From assembly GCA_035380245.1 (NCBI GenBank), contig DAOSXA010000001.1:874716-938715 (forward strand): a stretch of 64,000 nucleotides of DNA, read 5' to 3'. This DNA comes from Candidatus Zixiibacteriota bacterium (GTDB lineage: Bacteria; Zixibacteria; MSB-5A5; GN15; FEB-12). A program made the position numbers and the translations under genes. Below the pieces are notes generated by a model. It was given only the letters and a program-made list of their open reading frames with translations, was not told the DNA's origin and ran no database searches. Each line of letters starts with the position of its first letter. Positions within the stretch are counted from its first letter, which is position 1. This document shows positions 27,786-36,740 of this stretch, piece after piece.

Positions 27786-28967
27786 ATGGCTCCAACGAAT
27801 CTTGGCGACAAACGTGAGAAGGACGTGTGCACTCACCCCTTCGCATGCTTGAGCGTTAACTCAAAGGGCCGCGCCGAGACGGTTGTGGGAGACGGCATCC
27901 GGTCTGAGTTTCAACGGGATGTTCACCGTATTATTTACTCGCTGCCTTTTCGGCGACTTAGACACAAGACTCAGGTATTCTACAAACCTAATAATGACCA
28001 CATCTGCAATAGGCTTGAGCATTCATTGCTGGTGTCCAACGCGGCACGGACGGTAGCAAGGGCTCTAGGGCTGAACGAAGATCTCGCTGAGGCTATCGGT
28101 TTGGGTCATGATCTCGGTCACGCTCCATTTGGTCACCATGGCGAGAAGATACTCAGTGAACTGTGTGAGGAGAATGGGATAGGTAGGCCGTTTCAACATG
28201 AAATAAACGGCTTGAGGTGCGTGGATAGACTTGGACAGTTTGACCGAGGCGACAATCCAGGTCTTAATCTGACCTTTGAAGTTCGCGACGGGATCATATC
28301 ACACTGCGGAGAGGATAATAGTGTAAATGTGCTGGTACCTTACCAAGGCGAGAAGGATCTCTCGAGCTACACGCTCAGAAAACAGGTCCCCATGCCCGTC
28401 TCTCTTGAGGGATGCATTGTGAGGTTGGTCGATAAGGTTGCTTACCTTGGGCGTGACCTGGAGGATGCGCTGCAGGCGGGGATCATCCAAGAGTCTGACG
28501 TTCCAAAAGTCATCATAGAGGAGCTAGGTGCGCGTAACTCACAAATCGTCAAAACGCTTCTTGTCGATATAATCGACGAATCTCCTAATGACTGCCAGAA
28601 GATCCGCATGTCCGATGCTCGCTTTCAGGCCCTCAAGCAACTAATGGATTTCAATTACAAATACATATACCTGACACCAAAGGTCGAAGGCGAAAAGCAA
28701 CGTGCCCGATCGGCACTCAGGTGCGTATTCCATGCTCTGCTTGATGTCATAAATAGGTCGAATCGCTTCCGAGACAAAGGCTTGCTCCCGGAAGGCAGTG
28801 TATTCAGATTCTTCGAAAAATTCGTTCAGGAAATGAAGTACCCCGAAGAGGAGGCGGAACCTCAGATCGTTGTGGACTATGTGAGTGGGTTTACTGACAA
28901 CTTCTTGATAGCAGCCATCAAAGAAGTGGTCGACCCAGTCAATCTGGTGGTGAATCCCACCGCGTAG
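27786..28967 (+). CDS. dGTPase-like HD-domain deoxynucleotide triphosphohydrolase
   Basis: 393 residues. Family motifs are ordered as expected: SEFQRDVHRIIYSLPFRRLR, then NRLEHSLLVSN (first metal His), then the HD motif GLGHDLGHAPFGHHGE, then FQHEINGLR and a distal Asp in VRLVDKVAYLGRDLEDAL. Such enzymes cleave dNTPs to deoxynucleosides plus triphosphate. A GGGGAGGG ribosome site lies upstream. It pairs with the deoxyribosyltransferase-like gene. dNTP-depleting HD enzymes are known antiphage effectors, so a defence role is plausible but not proven. Confidence 0.9.
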   Translation: MAPTNLGDKREKDVCTHPFACLSVNSKGRAETVVGDGIRSEFQRDVHRIIYSLPFRRLRHKTQVFYKPNNDHICNRLEHSLLVSNAARTVARALGLNEDLAEAIGLGHDLGHAPFGHHGEKILSELCEENGIGRPFQHEINGLRCVDRLGQFDRGDNPGLNLTFEVRDGIISHCGEDNSVNVLVPYQGEKDLSSYTLRKQVPMPVSLEGCIVRLVDKVAYLGRDLEDALQAGIIQESDVPKVIIEELGARNSQIVKTLLVDIIDESPNDCQKIRMSDARFQALKQLMDFNYKYIYLTPKVEGEKQRARSALRCVFHALLDVINRSNRFRDKGLLPEGSVFRFFEKFVQEMKYPEEEAEPQIVVDYVSGFTDNFLIAAIKEVVDPVNLVVNPTA

Positions 28968-28988
28968 TTTTTGACTCGATGCGTCACG

Positions 28989-30035
28989 CTATTTTATCCG
29001 TTGTCCTGAGTTTTTATCGAAATACATGAGAGAGTCGGGATCAAGGGCGAAGCGGACGGTTGCGCCAGGAGTGTAGTCCGTGGAAAGTTTCGCCGCCAAC
29101 GTTTCGCCGAGATAATTGAGGCTCAGCACGAGGTGATCTCCCAGATACTCCGATCCAATCACCTTCGCCTCAAATGGACCGTCGGCCCGCACGATCAACG
29201 CCTCCGGCCGCACGGCGACCACAAACGCGGCTTTCGATGCAACCGCGCCCGGCAGTCGTTCCACTGATGAACCGAACAGCCGCGCGAAGCGGGTGTGGTC
29301 ATCAATCGTAATGCTGTTGATCTTCGGTTGTCCGAGGAATTGCGCCACGAAGAGATGCTGCGGATTATCGTAAAGTTCCTCCGGTGTGCCAACCTGCATC
29401 AAGCGACCTTCGTGCAGCACGGCGAGACGGTCGGCCATGGTGAGCGCCTCGGCCTGGTCGTGCGTCACGTAAACCATCGTAGTCCCCATCTGTTTTTGCA
29501 GGGTGACGATTTCGCGCCGCATGCGAACGCGCAGATCGGCATCGAGATTGGACAGCGGTTCATCGAGCAGGAACAGATCGGGTTGACGAATAATCGCCCG
29601 TCCCAGCGCGACCCGCTGGCGTTGGCCGCCGCTGAGTTGACCCGGCTTGTCGTTGAGACGGGCCTCAAGGCCGAGCATCGTTGCCGTTTCTTTCACGCGC
29701 CGGTCGATTTCCGAACGGGGGACTTTCGCAACCTTGAGTGGAAACGCCAGATTTTTCGCTATCGACATATGCGGATAAAGCGAGTAGTTCTGGAACACCA
29801 TCGCCACGTTGCGATCTTTGGGCGGCAATTGATCGATCCGTTTCGAACCAAGTATAATCTCACCGCGATCAACCTGCTCGAGACCGGCGATCAAACGAAG
29901 CAAAGTCGATTTGCCGCAACCCGAGGGGCCGAGCAGCACGAGCAACTCACCCGCCGGAAGCTCGATGCTTATCTCGCGCAGGACCTTGTTTTGATCGAAC
30001 GATTTGCAGACAGCGTTGAGTGTGAGTGACGGCAT
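28989..30035 (-). CDS. ugpC: Sugar-type ABC transporter ATP-binding protein (UgpC/MsmK family)
   Basis: 348 residues. Walker A GPSGCGKSTLLRLIAG, Q-loop VFQNYSLYPHM, signature LSGGQRQRVALGRAI, Walker B LFLLDEPLSNLD and the H-loop VYVTHDQAEA are all intact. A C-terminal OB/TOBE-type domain (about 240-348) is typical of ATPases serving carbohydrate importers. No permease or binding protein is adjacent; it may be a shared ATPase. It begins directly after the recF stop with no gap, so it is probably read with recF. Confidence 0.93.
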   Translation of the reverse strand: MPSLTLNAVCKSFDQNKVLREISIELPAGELLVLLGPSGCGKSTLLRLIAGLEQVDRGEIILGSKRIDQLPPKDRNVAMVFQNYSLYPHMSIAKNLAFPLKVAKVPRSEIDRRVKETATMLGLEARLNDKPGQLSGGQRQRVALGRAIIRQPDLFLLDEPLSNLDADLRVRMRREIVTLQKQMGTTMVYVTHDQAEALTMADRLAVLHEGRLMQVGTPEELYDNPQHLFVAQFLGQPKINSITIDDHTRFARLFGSSVERLPGAVASKAAFVVAVRPEALIVRADGPFEAKVIGSEYLGDHLVLSLNYLGETLAAKLSTDYTPGATVRFALDPDSLMYFDKNSGQRIK

Positions 30036-31127
30036 TTATTGAATCTCCGCGACGCGGCCGGTTTCAATCCGGAAACTTCGACCGATTTCATGCAACGCCT
30101 GTGGGGGGCGAGTGGCTGTCGTTAGAAACAGTTGGCTGAATCCCTCGAATCCGGCAATCAACGCCTCGGTGCGGCGGTCATCCAGTTCTGCGAAAATTTC
30201 ATCTAGCAACAACACCGGCGGCGTTTCCCGTTTGTCGCGGAGGATGTTGTAAGCGGCCAGCTTGAGTGCAATGGCAGCTGTGCGCCATTCTCCCTGAGAG
30301 CCGTGCGTGCGCGCCGGAAGGTTATTTATCGTCAGAGTGGCTTCATCGCGATGCGGACCGATCAAGGAAACACCGGCCGCTTGTTCGCGGGCGGCGATCA
30401 TACGCAGCCTTTGATTGAACGCCGCTTCTATCTCCTCGCATGAGGCGGTTGCTTCGACCGGCACTTTGGGAGTGTACTCGATCGTAAGTTCTCCGCCCGA
30501 TGAAATATCACGATAGTATTTGGCCGCCATTGGCGTCATTTGTGCGATATACTCTGCCCGCCCTACCATAACTTTACTGCCGATCGTAACCATGAGTTCA
30601 TCGAACGGCGAAGGATCAGCACCGTTTTTCAGCGCGGCGTTACGCTGTGAGACACAGCGGAGATAGTCGGTCAGGTTGTCAAGATAACTCGATGAAAGCT
30701 GCGACAGGTGGATATCGATAAAGGTGCGCCGTTTGCCCGGAGAACCGCTTACTATTTCGGAGTCTTCGGGGCCGACCGACACCGCCGAGAACAGGCGGAA
30801 AAGTTGACTCAACCGTACCCCGACTCCGTCAACTGTTACCTTCTTACGTCCGCCCTTTTGGTAAGCAACCGCGACTTTGTAGTCATTATCTTCTGAAATC
30901 AGACCGCATTCCACGCGATAGATATCGTTCCCGTCCCGAACCATCGCAGCGTCGTTAGCGGTGCGTTGTGAGCGTCCCAGCGAACACACATACAGAGCTT
31001 CGAGCAAGTTGGTTTTTCCGGAACCGTTGTGACCGTAGAAAACATTGACTCCCGGGCAAAATTCAATATGGGCGTCTTCGAAATTGCGAAAACTAGTCAG
31101 ATGTAACGATTCTATTCTCATGGCCAT
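30036..31127 (-). CDS. recF: DNA replication/repair protein RecF
   Basis: 363 residues. This SMC-like ATPase loads RecA at gaps. It has Walker A FYGHNGSGKTNLLEALYV, the RecF segment LGRSQRTANDAAMVRDGND, signature THGSQGEWRTAAIALKLA and Walker B PVLLLDEIFAELDDRR. The start is either ATG 31127 or ATG 31121 (MRIESLHLTSFRNF); the second is closer to the family norm. It sits in the classical dnaA-dnaN-recF order. Confidence 0.96.
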   Translation of the reverse strand: MAMRIESLHLTSFRNFEDAHIEFCPGVNVFYGHNGSGKTNLLEALYVCSLGRSQRTANDAAMVRDGNDIYRVECGLISEDNDYKVAVAYQKGGRKKVTVDGVGVRLSQLFRLFSAVSVGPEDSEIVSGSPGKRRTFIDIHLSQLSSSYLDNLTDYLRCVSQRNAALKNGADPSPFDELMVTIGSKVMVGRAEYIAQMTPMAAKYYRDISSGGELTIEYTPKVPVEATASCEEIEAAFNQRLRMIAAREQAAGVSLIGPHRDEATLTINNLPARTHGSQGEWRTAAIALKLAAYNILRDKRETPPVLLLDEIFAELDDRRTEALIAGFEGFSQLFLTTATRPPQALHEIGRSFRIETGRVAEIQ

Positions 31128-31129
31128 AA

Positions 31130-31158
31130 AAAATGGCAGATATTACATCTGCCATTTT
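31130..31158 (-). terminator. Terminator hairpin between dnaN and recF
   Basis: A perfect 12-bp stem, AAAATGGCAGAT/ATCTGCCATTTT, with a 5-base loop and T-runs on both strands. It sits at the recF ribosome-binding region, so it may lower recF expression relative to dnaN. Confidence 0.75.
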
Positions 31159-31176
31159 CATCGGTTCAAATCTGCT

Positions 31177-32289
31177 CTAATCGGCCAAACGTAACGGCAT
31201 GATCAGACACAGGAAATCATCCTTGGGTACTTCGGCACCGTATACGACCCCGGCCGCCACCGGTGTAGACAATTCGAAGATCACATCATCGCCGTCCATC
31301 TTACCCAGGATATCGGTGATGTAATTGGCGTTATAACCCATCTCGATATCATCACCACGATAGTCGCATTCAATCGTCTCTTTGCCTTCACCGCCCATGT
31401 CGGCGTTGGTCGTGGAAAGTGTTAAGCTCCCATTCTTGAGAGTGAATTTGACCTGGTGTGTCAATGCGTTGGAAAGGATCGAAACCCGTCGCACGGCGCC
31501 GGAAAGTTCCGCCTTCGAGACTTGAAGTTTCTTGTCGTTAGCTTTGGGAATAACCTGCTCGAAGTTCGGATACGGTCCCTCGATCAGGCGCGACGTGAGA
31601 ATGACTTCTTCCATGTTAAAAACGATATTATTCTCACCGAAAATTATCCCGACTTCCGTCTTCGGATCATCCACCAGTTTCGGTATCAGATTCAACACTT
31701 TCGGCGGAATAATCACATCCTCGTTCAGTCCACGCAGCTTGGTGTTTTCGACTGCTGCTTTGGCCAGGCGATGACCGTCGGTGGCCACCATCTGCATCTT
31801 ATCACCTTTTGTCTGCCAGAGAATGCCGTTGAGAGCCGGACGGGTTTCATCATCGGAGCAGGCAAAAGTTGATTTGGTGATCATCTGAACCAGTTCGTTA
31901 CCGGCAATTTTAATTTCACGCTTGGTGTTCACCGCGGGCAGTTTCGGGAAATCATCGGCTGCGACGGTTCCGATTTTGTACGATCCATTCGGGATCTTTA
32001 TCTCCATGCGTGAGCCGTTAACTTCAACCGTAATCTCCGACTCCGGAATCTCCTTGATAATTTCGGAGAGGATCCTGGCCGGGACCGATACCGCCCCTTT
32101 CTTACTCACATCACATTCGATCGCTTCCGTGATCGACACGTCCAGATCGGTCGCCGATATCTTGAGCTTGTTATCCAGAGCTTCGATCAGGACATTGGTG
32201 AGAATAGGAAGAGTTGATTTCGTTGGCACCACCTGCAGAACATTCTGCAGACAGTAACCGAGGCGTGATTTGGGTAATTTGAATTTCAT
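31177..32289 (-). CDS. dnaN: DNA polymerase III sliding clamp, beta subunit
   Basis: 370 residues, the normal length for the three-domain clamp. Recognisable segments are KFKLPKSRLGYCLQNVLQVVP at the start, FACSDDETRPALNGILW, MVATDGHRLAKA and ANYITDILGKMDGDDVIFEL. The C-terminus ending FLCLIMPLRL is typical (clamp MPLR/MPMR end). It is encoded just after dnaA, separated by a 269-base AT-rich intergenic segment. Confidence 0.97.
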   Translation of the reverse strand: MKFKLPKSRLGYCLQNVLQVVPTKSTLPILTNVLIEALDNKLKISATDLDVSITEAIECDVSKKGAVSVPARILSEIIKEIPESEITVEVNGSRMEIKIPNGSYKIGTVAADDFPKLPAVNTKREIKIAGNELVQMITKSTFACSDDETRPALNGILWQTKGDKMQMVATDGHRLAKAAVENTKLRGLNEDVIIPPKVLNLIPKLVDDPKTEVGIIFGENNIVFNMEEVILTSRLIEGPYPNFEQVIPKANDKKLQVSKAELSGAVRRVSILSNALTHQVKFTLKNGSLTLSTTNADMGGEGKETIECDYRGDDIEMGYNANYITDILGKMDGDDVIFELSTPVAAGVVYGAEVPKDDFLCLIMPLRLAD

Positions 32290-32558
32290 ACTGACTCCCC
32301 CGACGGGTTATCCTCCGGTGGTCTTATTATAATCCCTTTTTATATATCAAATACAGTAGTATTAATGCTGTCGAAATGTTGACAAGCTGCTGCTGTATTT
32401 TCCTTTCTTCATTAACCTCAATAATTTAACGGCTATAGAAGGGTGCTGAATTATCCCCAAACTTATAACCGTCTTCTGCACAAAGCAACCGCTTTTCCAC
32501 CGCCGGCCGACTTATCAATAGTTTTCCCAAAAGCATCCACATCGTCATTCACAACTTA
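32290..32558. other. dnaA-dnaN intergenic region with DnaA-box-like sites (possible origin part)
   Basis: Contains TTATCCCCA at 32451 (one mismatch to TTATCCACA), TTATCAATA at 32512 and 32555, GCATCCACA at 32533, and an AT-rich stretch at 32330-32365 (CTTATTATAATCCCTTTTTA and neighbours). This fits one arm of a bipartite origin or autoregulatory DnaA sites, and also carries the dnaN promoter. No gene is seen. Confidence 0.5.
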
Positions 32559-33932
32559 TCAATACAGCAAAGATGCCGTAATCTGGTCCACTTTTTCGCG
32601 CAGGGCGCTGTCCGAGGACATCCGTTTCGAGATTATATCGCAGCCGTGAATAACGGTAGAATGGTCGCGACCGCCGAACTCCGCACCGATGGCTTTGAGT
32701 GAGCTGTTGGTCAAAGAACGCGACAGGTACATGGCAACCTGCCGCGCCAAAGCGATATTCGAGGTTTTCTTTTTCGCCCGCATCATCTCCGGATCGATGC
32801 TGAAATACTCCGATGTCTTGCGCTGGATGGCATCGATGGAAACGTCCCGCTTGGGTTTCGAAAAACTGTCGGAAAGAACTTTTTCCGCCATCGGCAGATC
32901 AATCGGGACTTTCTTGAGAGAAGCGTAAGCCATCAAACGAATCAAAGTACCTTCCAACTCCCGGATGTTGGTGGTTACTTTCCCGGCTACGTAGCGGATT
33001 ACCTCGTCCGGCATGGAGGTTCCCTCGGAGTCGAGCTTCTTGTAGACGATCGCGGTGCGGTTTTCCAGATCGGGCGCCTGGAGATCGGTTACGAGACCCC
33101 AGGAGAAGCGCGAAAGAAGACGTTCTTCCAGTCCCTTGATATCACGCGGCGGTCGGTCGGAGGAGAGAATAATCTGTTTTCCGAGGTGATAGAGGGTGTT
33201 GAAAGTGTGAAAAAACTGCTCCTGAGTCGATTCTTTTCCGGTGAAAAACTGGATGTCATCGATGATCAGCACGTCGACATCGCGGTACGAGCGGGCAAAC
33301 TCCGCAACCGATCCCTCGGAAATCGAGGAGATAAAGTCCGAGGTGAACTGTTCGGAAGTCGCATACACTACCCGTTTGTCCGGGAAGTTCTCGAGTATGC
33401 GATGGCCTATCGCCTGGATGATATGGGTTTTGCCGAGCCCCGTGCCGCCGTAGATATAAAGCGGATTGTAGCGAGTGGTGCCGGGAGCTTCGGCCACCGC
33501 CATTGAGGCAGCGCAGGCGAACTGGTTAAAATCGCCGACTACCAGAGAATCGAACTGGTAGCGGTCGTTAAGGTTGTGAGGCATCGGTTTGCTCGATGCC
33601 GGCGCCGGTTGAGGAACCGGTACGGTTGGTTGCTGGAATTCCAGCGAGGTCTGATTGGCTATTTCGATCGGTTTCGACACGACATAGCTGATGGCGAACT
33701 CGTTGCCGAGCACCTCACGAAATGATTCTTCAATAAGACCTTTGTAGTTTGAGCTGATCCAATCAGCTACAAACTTGTTGGGAACGGAAATGCAGAATTG
33801 CCCGTCACTGTTGGGTGTGCCTCGGGTCGGTTTGAGCCACGTATTAAACGACTGCTCTTTCATCCGACATGAAATATACTTCAGGCACTCCTTCCATTCC
33901 CTGCTGTTGGTGAGTTCATTCTGTGTACTCAA
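32559..33932 (-). CDS. dnaA: Chromosomal replication initiator protein DnaA
   Basis: 457 residues from a TTG start at 33932, preceded by a G-rich ribosome site (GGGGGGAT); no upstream ATG fits. Domain I is at 1-85, a Pro/Gln-rich linker at 95-115, and the AAA+ domain has Walker A GGTGLGKTHIIQAIG and Walker B VDVLIIDDIQFF. The sensor/arginine-finger region (LLSRFSWGLVTDLQAPDLE) is followed by the DNA-binding domain IV with the signature GGRDHSTVIHGCDII. All key elements are present. It opens DnaA-box origins, and probable boxes flank the gene on both sides. Confidence 0.98.
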   Translation of the reverse strand: MSTQNELTNSREWKECLKYISCRMKEQSFNTWLKPTRGTPNSDGQFCISVPNKFVADWISSNYKGLIEESFREVLGNEFAISYVVSKPIEIANQTSLEFQQPTVPVPQPAPASSKPMPHNLNDRYQFDSLVVGDFNQFACAASMAVAEAPGTTRYNPLYIYGGTGLGKTHIIQAIGHRILENFPDKRVVYATSEQFTSDFISSISEGSVAEFARSYRDVDVLIIDDIQFFTGKESTQEQFFHTFNTLYHLGKQIILSSDRPPRDIKGLEERLLSRFSWGLVTDLQAPDLENRTAIVYKKLDSEGTSMPDEVIRYVAGKVTTNIRELEGTLIRLMAYASLKKVPIDLPMAEKVLSDSFSKPKRDVSIDAIQRKTSEYFSIDPEMMRAKKKTSNIALARQVAMYLSRSLTNSSLKAIGAEFGGRDHSTVIHGCDIISKRMSSDSALREKVDQITASLLY

Positions 33933-34210
33933 CGGATCCCCCCAGATCGGTAAGTATTACAGTCCATTGGTAAAGTGCTGTCGCAATCCAATTGCTTGCA
34001 GTTGTAGAACTTGCAACCGGCGGTGAAGGATATAAACATAGTTATCAACATTCTTGTTAAAAACGCCCCGCCCTAAGTGTCTTAATCTCAACAGGTTTTA
34101 TGTAGGTGGCGAATAGCTATCCACAGGTTATTAACACAATGTGGCTCAATCACTTTCATGTGTATAAATAGCCCTTACGGGGGGTAGCGTCAAGACCTCG
34201 TCACAGATTA
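33933..34210. other. Probable oriC region upstream of dnaA
   Basis: DnaA-box-like nonamers are TTATCAACA at 34042-34050, CTATCCACA at 34117-34125 (each one mismatch) and TTATACACA on the minus strand at 34159-34167 (matching TTATNCACA). AT-rich segments surround them (GTTATTAACACAAT, GTATAAATAG). The position upstream of dnaA and next to a packed replication operon fits a chromosomal origin. The dnaA promoter must also lie here. Cumulative GC skew would decide. Confidence 0.55.
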
Positions 34211-34212
34211 AT

Positions 34213-34464
34213 TTGTGGATTTCTGAAGTTACTGGTTGGCACGCTATTACGGATACCGTTCACGGTAACACGATTCACTCGCATTCTATATCCGGGCGTG
34301 TGTTGAAAACCACTTCTACGAAAATCCGTTTATGGGCAGGCACTTATCGCGGTTTCATCGTTGGCGATCGGATAGAGTTGCGGTTCGGGTTTTATTCGCA
34401 TCGCATCGTTGTCACAGAGATAAAATCGGGCGACTTATACGCCGCCCGATCTGAGTCTGTGTGA
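34213..34464 (+). CDS. Doubtful small ORF next to oriC
   Basis: 83 residues if read from a TTG at 34213, with no ribosome site. The C-terminal half (VGDRIELRFGFYSHRIVVTEI) looks protein-like and beta-rich. However, its last codons coincide with the mrp terminator hairpin at 34422-34450. I recognise no family. It may be a chance frame in the origin region. Confidence 0.25.
   Translation: MWISEVTGWHAITDTVHGNTIHSHSISGRVLKTTSTKIRLWAGTYRGFIVGDRIELRFGFYSHRIVVTEIKSGDLYAARSESV
34422..34450 (-). terminator. Rho-independent terminator of the Mrp-family gene
   Basis: Read on the minus strand, ATCGGGCG pairs with CGCCCGAT and is followed by TTTTATC. It starts about 45 bases past the mrp stop codon. Confidence 0.75.
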
Positions 34465-34496
34465 TCCGAATTAACGAACCGCTATTTTTCGTTTCG

Positions 34497-35543
34497 CTAA
34501 AGCGACTTCGCAATCGCCTCGAACATTTTTATCTGTTCGTCGGAGCCAAAAGCCGCAACCGGCTTACCGGCGTCGGCGCCCTCGCGTAAGGAGGTCATCA
34601 AGGGTATTTCACCTATTAGCTTAACACCGAGCTTCTCGGCCAGTTGTTTGCCGCCGTCTTTACCGAAAATATACTCGCGTTGACCGTTGCTTTCGAAATA
34701 GGCCATGTTTTCGATCACGCCAAGGACACTGAGGTTGGTCTTTTTAGCCATGCCGGCGACACGACCGGCGACATGTGTGGCTGTCGACTGCGGTGTCGTC
34801 ACAACCAGGAGCTCCGCCTTGGGGAGAGACTGGGCCACGGTGATGGTTACATCGCCGGTGCCGGGCGGCAGATCGAGCAACAAGAAATCGAGATTGTCCC
34901 AAAGGACGTCGGAAATGAACTGCGTGATCATTTTGTGCAGCATCGGACCGCGCCAGACTACCGGTTCATCCGGACCGACGAAAAAGCCCATTGAAACGAC
35001 CTGCAGATTGTTGCCCCAGCGGAGCGGGACCATTTTGTCGTCGATCACGGTCGGCTGTCCTTCCAGACCGATCATGTGCGGGATGGAGAAACCGTAGACA
35101 TCGGCATCCAGCAAGCCTACCTTGTAACCCATTTTTGCCATTGCCACCGCCAGGTTGGCGGTTATGGTCGATTTGCCGACCCCCCCCTTGCCGGAGGCCA
35201 CCGCGATGAAGCGTTTGGCAAATTTGACTTTCTCGGCGGCATCTTCACGATCCTTCTTGCCGTAACCCAACTTATCCTTGAGTGCCTGGCGTTGTTCATC
35301 GGTCATGACACCGAATTCTACCACGACTTCGGAAACGCCCTCGAGCGCACCGACGCCCGCCGCCACATCATCCTGGATTTTTGCCTTGAGCGGACAGCCC
35401 GCGATGGTCAGGGTTACCCCTACCGTTACCTTTTCACCGTCGATCTCGACTTTGTTGATCATGCCGAGATCGGTCAGCGGTCTTTTCAGTTCCGGGTCGT
35501 CGATCTTGCCGAGGACCTCCATCACCGCATCTTTGCTAATCAT
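34497..35543 (-). CDS. Mrp/ApbC-family P-loop ATPase with N-terminal MIP18 domain
   Basis: 348 residues. The N-terminal DUF59/MIP18 domain (1-90) contains DDPELKRPLTDLGMI. The ParA-like P-loop is ASGKGGVGKSTITANLAVAM, and FLLLDLPPGTGDVTI and PQSTATHVAGRVAGM follow. Family members carry Fe-S clusters to apoproteins. The C-terminal CPxC that normally binds the bridging cluster is absent: ENMAYFESNGQREYIFG has Ser and Gly where ENMSYFxCPxC is expected. It may therefore act without the usual cluster or use other ligands. Confidence 0.9.
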   Translation of the reverse strand: MISKDAVMEVLGKIDDPELKRPLTDLGMINKVEIDGEKVTVGVTLTIAGCPLKAKIQDDVAAGVGALEGVSEVVVEFGVMTDEQRQALKDKLGYGKKDREDAAEKVKFAKRFIAVASGKGGVGKSTITANLAVAMAKMGYKVGLLDADVYGFSIPHMIGLEGQPTVIDDKMVPLRWGNNLQVVSMGFFVGPDEPVVWRGPMLHKMITQFISDVLWDNLDFLLLDLPPGTGDVTITVAQSLPKAELLVVTTPQSTATHVAGRVAGMAKKTNLSVLGVIENMAYFESNGQREYIFGKDGGKQLAEKLGVKLIGEIPLMTSLREGADAGKPVAAFGSDEQIKMFEAIAKSL

Positions 35544-35813
35544 AATAGCCTCATTTCAACTAAGCCCCGTAAAAGGGCGGAAAATCATATTCTGCTCAAA
35601 TCTGCTCGGGAAATTGCAGCGTTGCCCGGCAGGTTAAAGAATATACGCAATCCTAAGATTAATTAAAGCATTAATGGCTATAATGTTCCGGTAATGTGGG
35701 GGGGTTGAGGTGATTCTCGGTATTAGCTGAATAGACAGGGAGATCGAAACTCCTGTCAGTAAAAGCCATGCGGGTCAAGTTCCTTGGGAACCTTACGAGG
35801 GGCTGTATTAGGT

Positions 35814-36473
35814 TCACCCGGCCGGTTCGGGGTCGAGGCGACGGCGGTACCAGAGGCATCCCGCCGAAACTACCAGCGGCACGAACAACAACAAGGTCAC
35901 CACGATCTGCTCCGATTTGTACAAGCCGAAAAAGTAAAACAGAAACAACGACAGAGCGATCACGATCAGCGCAATCGGCCGCGGGAACTTGCGCGACAGC
36001 AGGCCGAGAATCAATATGGCCCAGCCGGGGGTGCTGTTCATCAAAGATTCCAGCGTAAGTCCCTCCGCCGCGTTGAAGAGCAGATATAAAAGGCCTATCG
36101 AAATCAGGATCACGGTTCCGGCCGTGCGTGGTTCACCGACCATCAACAGGCCCGACAAAGCCCGCGCCGCCAGCCCGACAAATAAAAGACCGTACAGCTC
36201 ATCACCCGGCTCGCCGCGCGACGTCCGGACGACAATCAAGGCTACGATCCCGATTATCAGCACGAGAAAGCCGATATTTCCCGAGCGCGAGTGGATTTGA
36301 TTTTGCCGCTCGTCCTCGTACTTCCCGGCCAGGTTTAAAACGTTCAAGGCCGGTCGCAGAAGGTAAGCGCCGACGAGCAGAACGATCGCCCAGTTTTGTT
36401 GAAAGGCGGCCGCGATCAGGCCCAGGGCAAAAATCCCCAAAGCGGAATAGAAAATCGGGTCACGCTTAATCAT
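35814..36473 (-). CDS. Multi-pass membrane protein paired with an HTH regulator
   Basis: 219 residues with about seven hydrophobic segments. A soluble loop near residue 50 (KYEDERQNQIHSRSGNIGF) resembles the DERQ motif of DUF2178-like membrane proteins that often accompany small Xre regulators. It overlaps the regulator stop by ATGA, so translation is coupled and expression follows the regulator's operator. Function is unknown. The gap 35544-35813 holds a short GACAGGAG/CTCCCTGTC-type hairpin and no gene. Confidence 0.75.
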   Translation of the reverse strand: MIKRDPIFYSALGIFALGLIAAAFQQNWAIVLLVGAYLLRPALNVLNLAGKYEDERQNQIHSRSGNIGFLVLIIGIVALIVVRTSRGEPGDELYGLLFVGLAARALSGLLMVGEPRTAGTVILISIGLLYLLFNAAEGLTLESLMNSTPGWAILILGLLSRKFPRPIALIVIALSLFLFYFFGLYKSEQIVVTLLLFVPLVVSAGCLWYRRRLDPEPAG

Positions 36474-36676
36474 AAATCCGACTCCTCCAGCTCGAACAGC
36501 CCATCGACAGTCGACCCGAGCTTCTTCGCCAGGATCAGCGCCAGCTTGACCGAGGGACTGTAATCGCCGCGCTCGATCGCGGCGATTGTCTGGCGCGACA
36601 CACCGGCCAGATCGGCTGTCTGCTGCTGGGTAAGCTCCCCGTTTAGGAAGCGTTGTTTTCTGAGGTTCGTTTTCAA
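36470..36676 (-). CDS. Small Xre-family HTH repressor (YozG-like)
   Basis: 68 residues from a TTG at 36676 with AAAAGG 7 bases upstream; the longer frame to 36712 has no ribosome site. A classical Cro/CI helix-turn-helix covers LTQQQTADLAGVSRQTIAAIERG, followed by YSPSVKLALILAKKLGSTVDGLF. A perfect palindrome lies inside its promoter at 36742-36761, so autoregulation is likely. The membrane-protein gene follows with an ATGA overlap. Confidence 0.9.
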   Translation of the reverse strand: MKTNLRKQRFLNGELTQQQTADLAGVSRQTIAAIERGDYSPSVKLALILAKKLGSTVDGLFELEESDL

Positions 36677-36740
36677 TCGATTACCTTTTATGACATCGCT
36701 TTTATCCGGCAAGAGCCGAGCTGTTTATTGATGTCGGTCT

